Shown here piece after piece: positions 63,500-64,000 of a DNA stretch of 64,000 nt. The position numbers and the translations under genes were made by a program. The notes beneath the pieces were generated by a model. That model did no database searches. It saw only the letters and a list, made by a program, of their open reading frames with translations, and was not told the origin of the DNA. Source of the stretch: Streptomyces sp. NBC_00525 (GTDB lineage: Bacteria > Actinomycetota > Actinomycetes > Streptomycetales > Streptomycetaceae); assembly GCF_036346595.1 (NCBI RefSeq), contig NZ_CP107834.1, positions 4,774,001 through 4,838,000 on the forward strand. The letters run 5' to 3'. How positions within the stretch are numbered: the first letter of the stretch is position 1; the number at the start of each line of letters is the position of its first letter.

Positions 63500-63643
63500 G
63501 CCGACCAGTGTGCCTGTCCGAAAACGCGGGCCCGCCCGGCCTGTGAACGAAATGCACGCAACGGTGACCGGTGTCACAGCGGGCGGGATAGTCGCCGGGG
63601 CCCCCGGCGCGGGGGCGGGACGACGACGACCCGAGGAGACCCC

Positions 63644-64000
63644 GTGGCAGCGACCGCCGCCGAGCCGGAACGCACGACGCCGGACCGTACGAAGCCCGAC
63701 CGGACGAAGTACCTGTATCTCGCCGTGATCGTGGCGGTGGGGCTGGGCATCCTCGTCGGCTTCGTGGCCCCGGACGCCGCCGTCGAGCTCAAGCCCATCG
63801 GCACCGGCTTCGTGAACCTGATCAAGATGATGATCTCGCCCATCATCTTCTGCACGATCGTGCTGGGCGTCGGCTCGGTCCGCAAGGCCGCCAAGGTCGG
63901 CGCGGTCGGCGGGCTCGCCCTCGGCTACTTCCTGGTGATGTCCACGGTCGCCCTGGCCATCGGCCTGGTCGTCGGCAACCTCCTGGAGCCCGGCTCCGGC
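63644..64000 (+). CDS. dctA: C4-dicarboxylate:cation symporter, 5' part (runs off window)
   Basis: The first 119 codons of a DctA/DAACS-family symporter that imports succinate, fumarate or malate. GTG at 63644 has GAGGAG 7 nt upstream. The visible part has a charged Thr/Pro lead (about 1-22), a first helix (LYLAVIVAVGLGILVGFV), KPIGTGFVNLIKMMISPIIFCTIVLGV (the conserved family run, residues about 51-77) and a third helix. It is cut by the window end at 64000. It is divergent from the CitA-type kinase, the usual arrangement for a regulated carrier. Confidence 0.88.
   Translation, partial: MAATAAEPERTTPDRTKPDRTKYLYLAVIVAVGLGILVGFVAPDAAVELKPIGTGFVNLIKMMISPIIFCTIVLGVGSVRKAAKVGAVGGLALGYFLVMSTVALAIGLVVGNLLEPGSG

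Noticed and set aside
63538..63556. TGTGAAC half-site near the dctA promoter as a second Rex operator
   Set aside because: Only one half matches; the other arm lacks GTTCAC.

Overview
The window is a stretch of a Streptomyces chromosome. The reasons are very high G+C with codon third positions almost all G or C, GTG and TTG starts, the hyphal-growth coiled-coil genes scy and filP, a chitinase with a DasR-type promoter, and a gene order that matches, from memory, the S. coelicolor core region around SCO5365-SCO5428. I see no mobile element, CRISPR array, tRNA or rRNA. It looks like stable core chromosome, so the interest lies in conserved but poorly understood gene sets and in regulatory DNA.

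Layout. 0.1-9.6 kb: a polyprenyl-phosphate sugar-1-phosphate transferase (wecA), then the complete F1Fo ATP synthase operon atpIBEFHAGDC. It has a candidate Rex redox operator upstream and stable hairpins in several of its spacers. 9.6-14.2 kb: a DUF2550 protein, then on the minus strand a secreted chitinase with the two-component pair chiS/chiR-like. 14.3-24.6 kb: a PduO-type cobalamin adenosyltransferase downstream of a drug-type ABC exporter with a divergent TetR, a 3-hydroxybutyryl-CoA dehydrogenase, a STAS protein, a membrane-anchored P-loop ATPase, the mismatch endonuclease NucS and an F420-type oxidoreductase. 25-29 kb: two paralogous ABC-2 transporter pairs. 29.2-34.2 kb: filP and scy. 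34.3-37.1 kb: methylmalonyl-CoA epimerase, a thiolase and MeaB. 37.2-40.5 kb: a PepSY protein, an OmpR/histidine kinase pair and an AbsC-like MarR protein. 40.6-47.1 kb: three tandem AIM24 proteins, two DUF3817 membrane proteins, an MTH1187 protein, regulators and an MFS exporter. 47.2-50.9 kb: isobutyryl-CoA mutase large subunit IcmA, TetR and a thioredoxin-TPR protein. 51.5-54.2 kb: a DUF6230/DUF6114/secreted-protein triad. 54.2-60.3 kb: pyk, ackA, pta and pfkA. 60.4-64 kb: a double-HTH regulator, a CitA/CitB-type two-component system and the 5' end of a C4-dicarboxylate carrier gene.

Two themes link the region. One is energy and central carbon: ATP synthase, phosphofructokinase, pyruvate kinase, Pta-AckA and dicarboxylate uptake. 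The other is B12-dependent short-chain acyl-CoA metabolism: adenosyltransferase, hydroxybutyryl-CoA dehydrogenase, thiolase, epimerase, MeaB and IcmA. Together these supply C4 and C3 acyl-CoA units for growth and polyketides. The mutase is identified as an isobutyryl-CoA mutase, not a methylmalonyl-CoA mutase, by Phe80 and Gln198.

The best candidates for undescribed biology are the DUF6230-DUF6114-secreted protein triad with its array of TTAC/GTAA inverted repeats, the three-gene AIM24 operon, the ABC transporter whose ATPase and permease both carry Pro/Gln-rich tails next to the polarity genes, and two perfect palindromic operators flanking the icmA-TetR pair.
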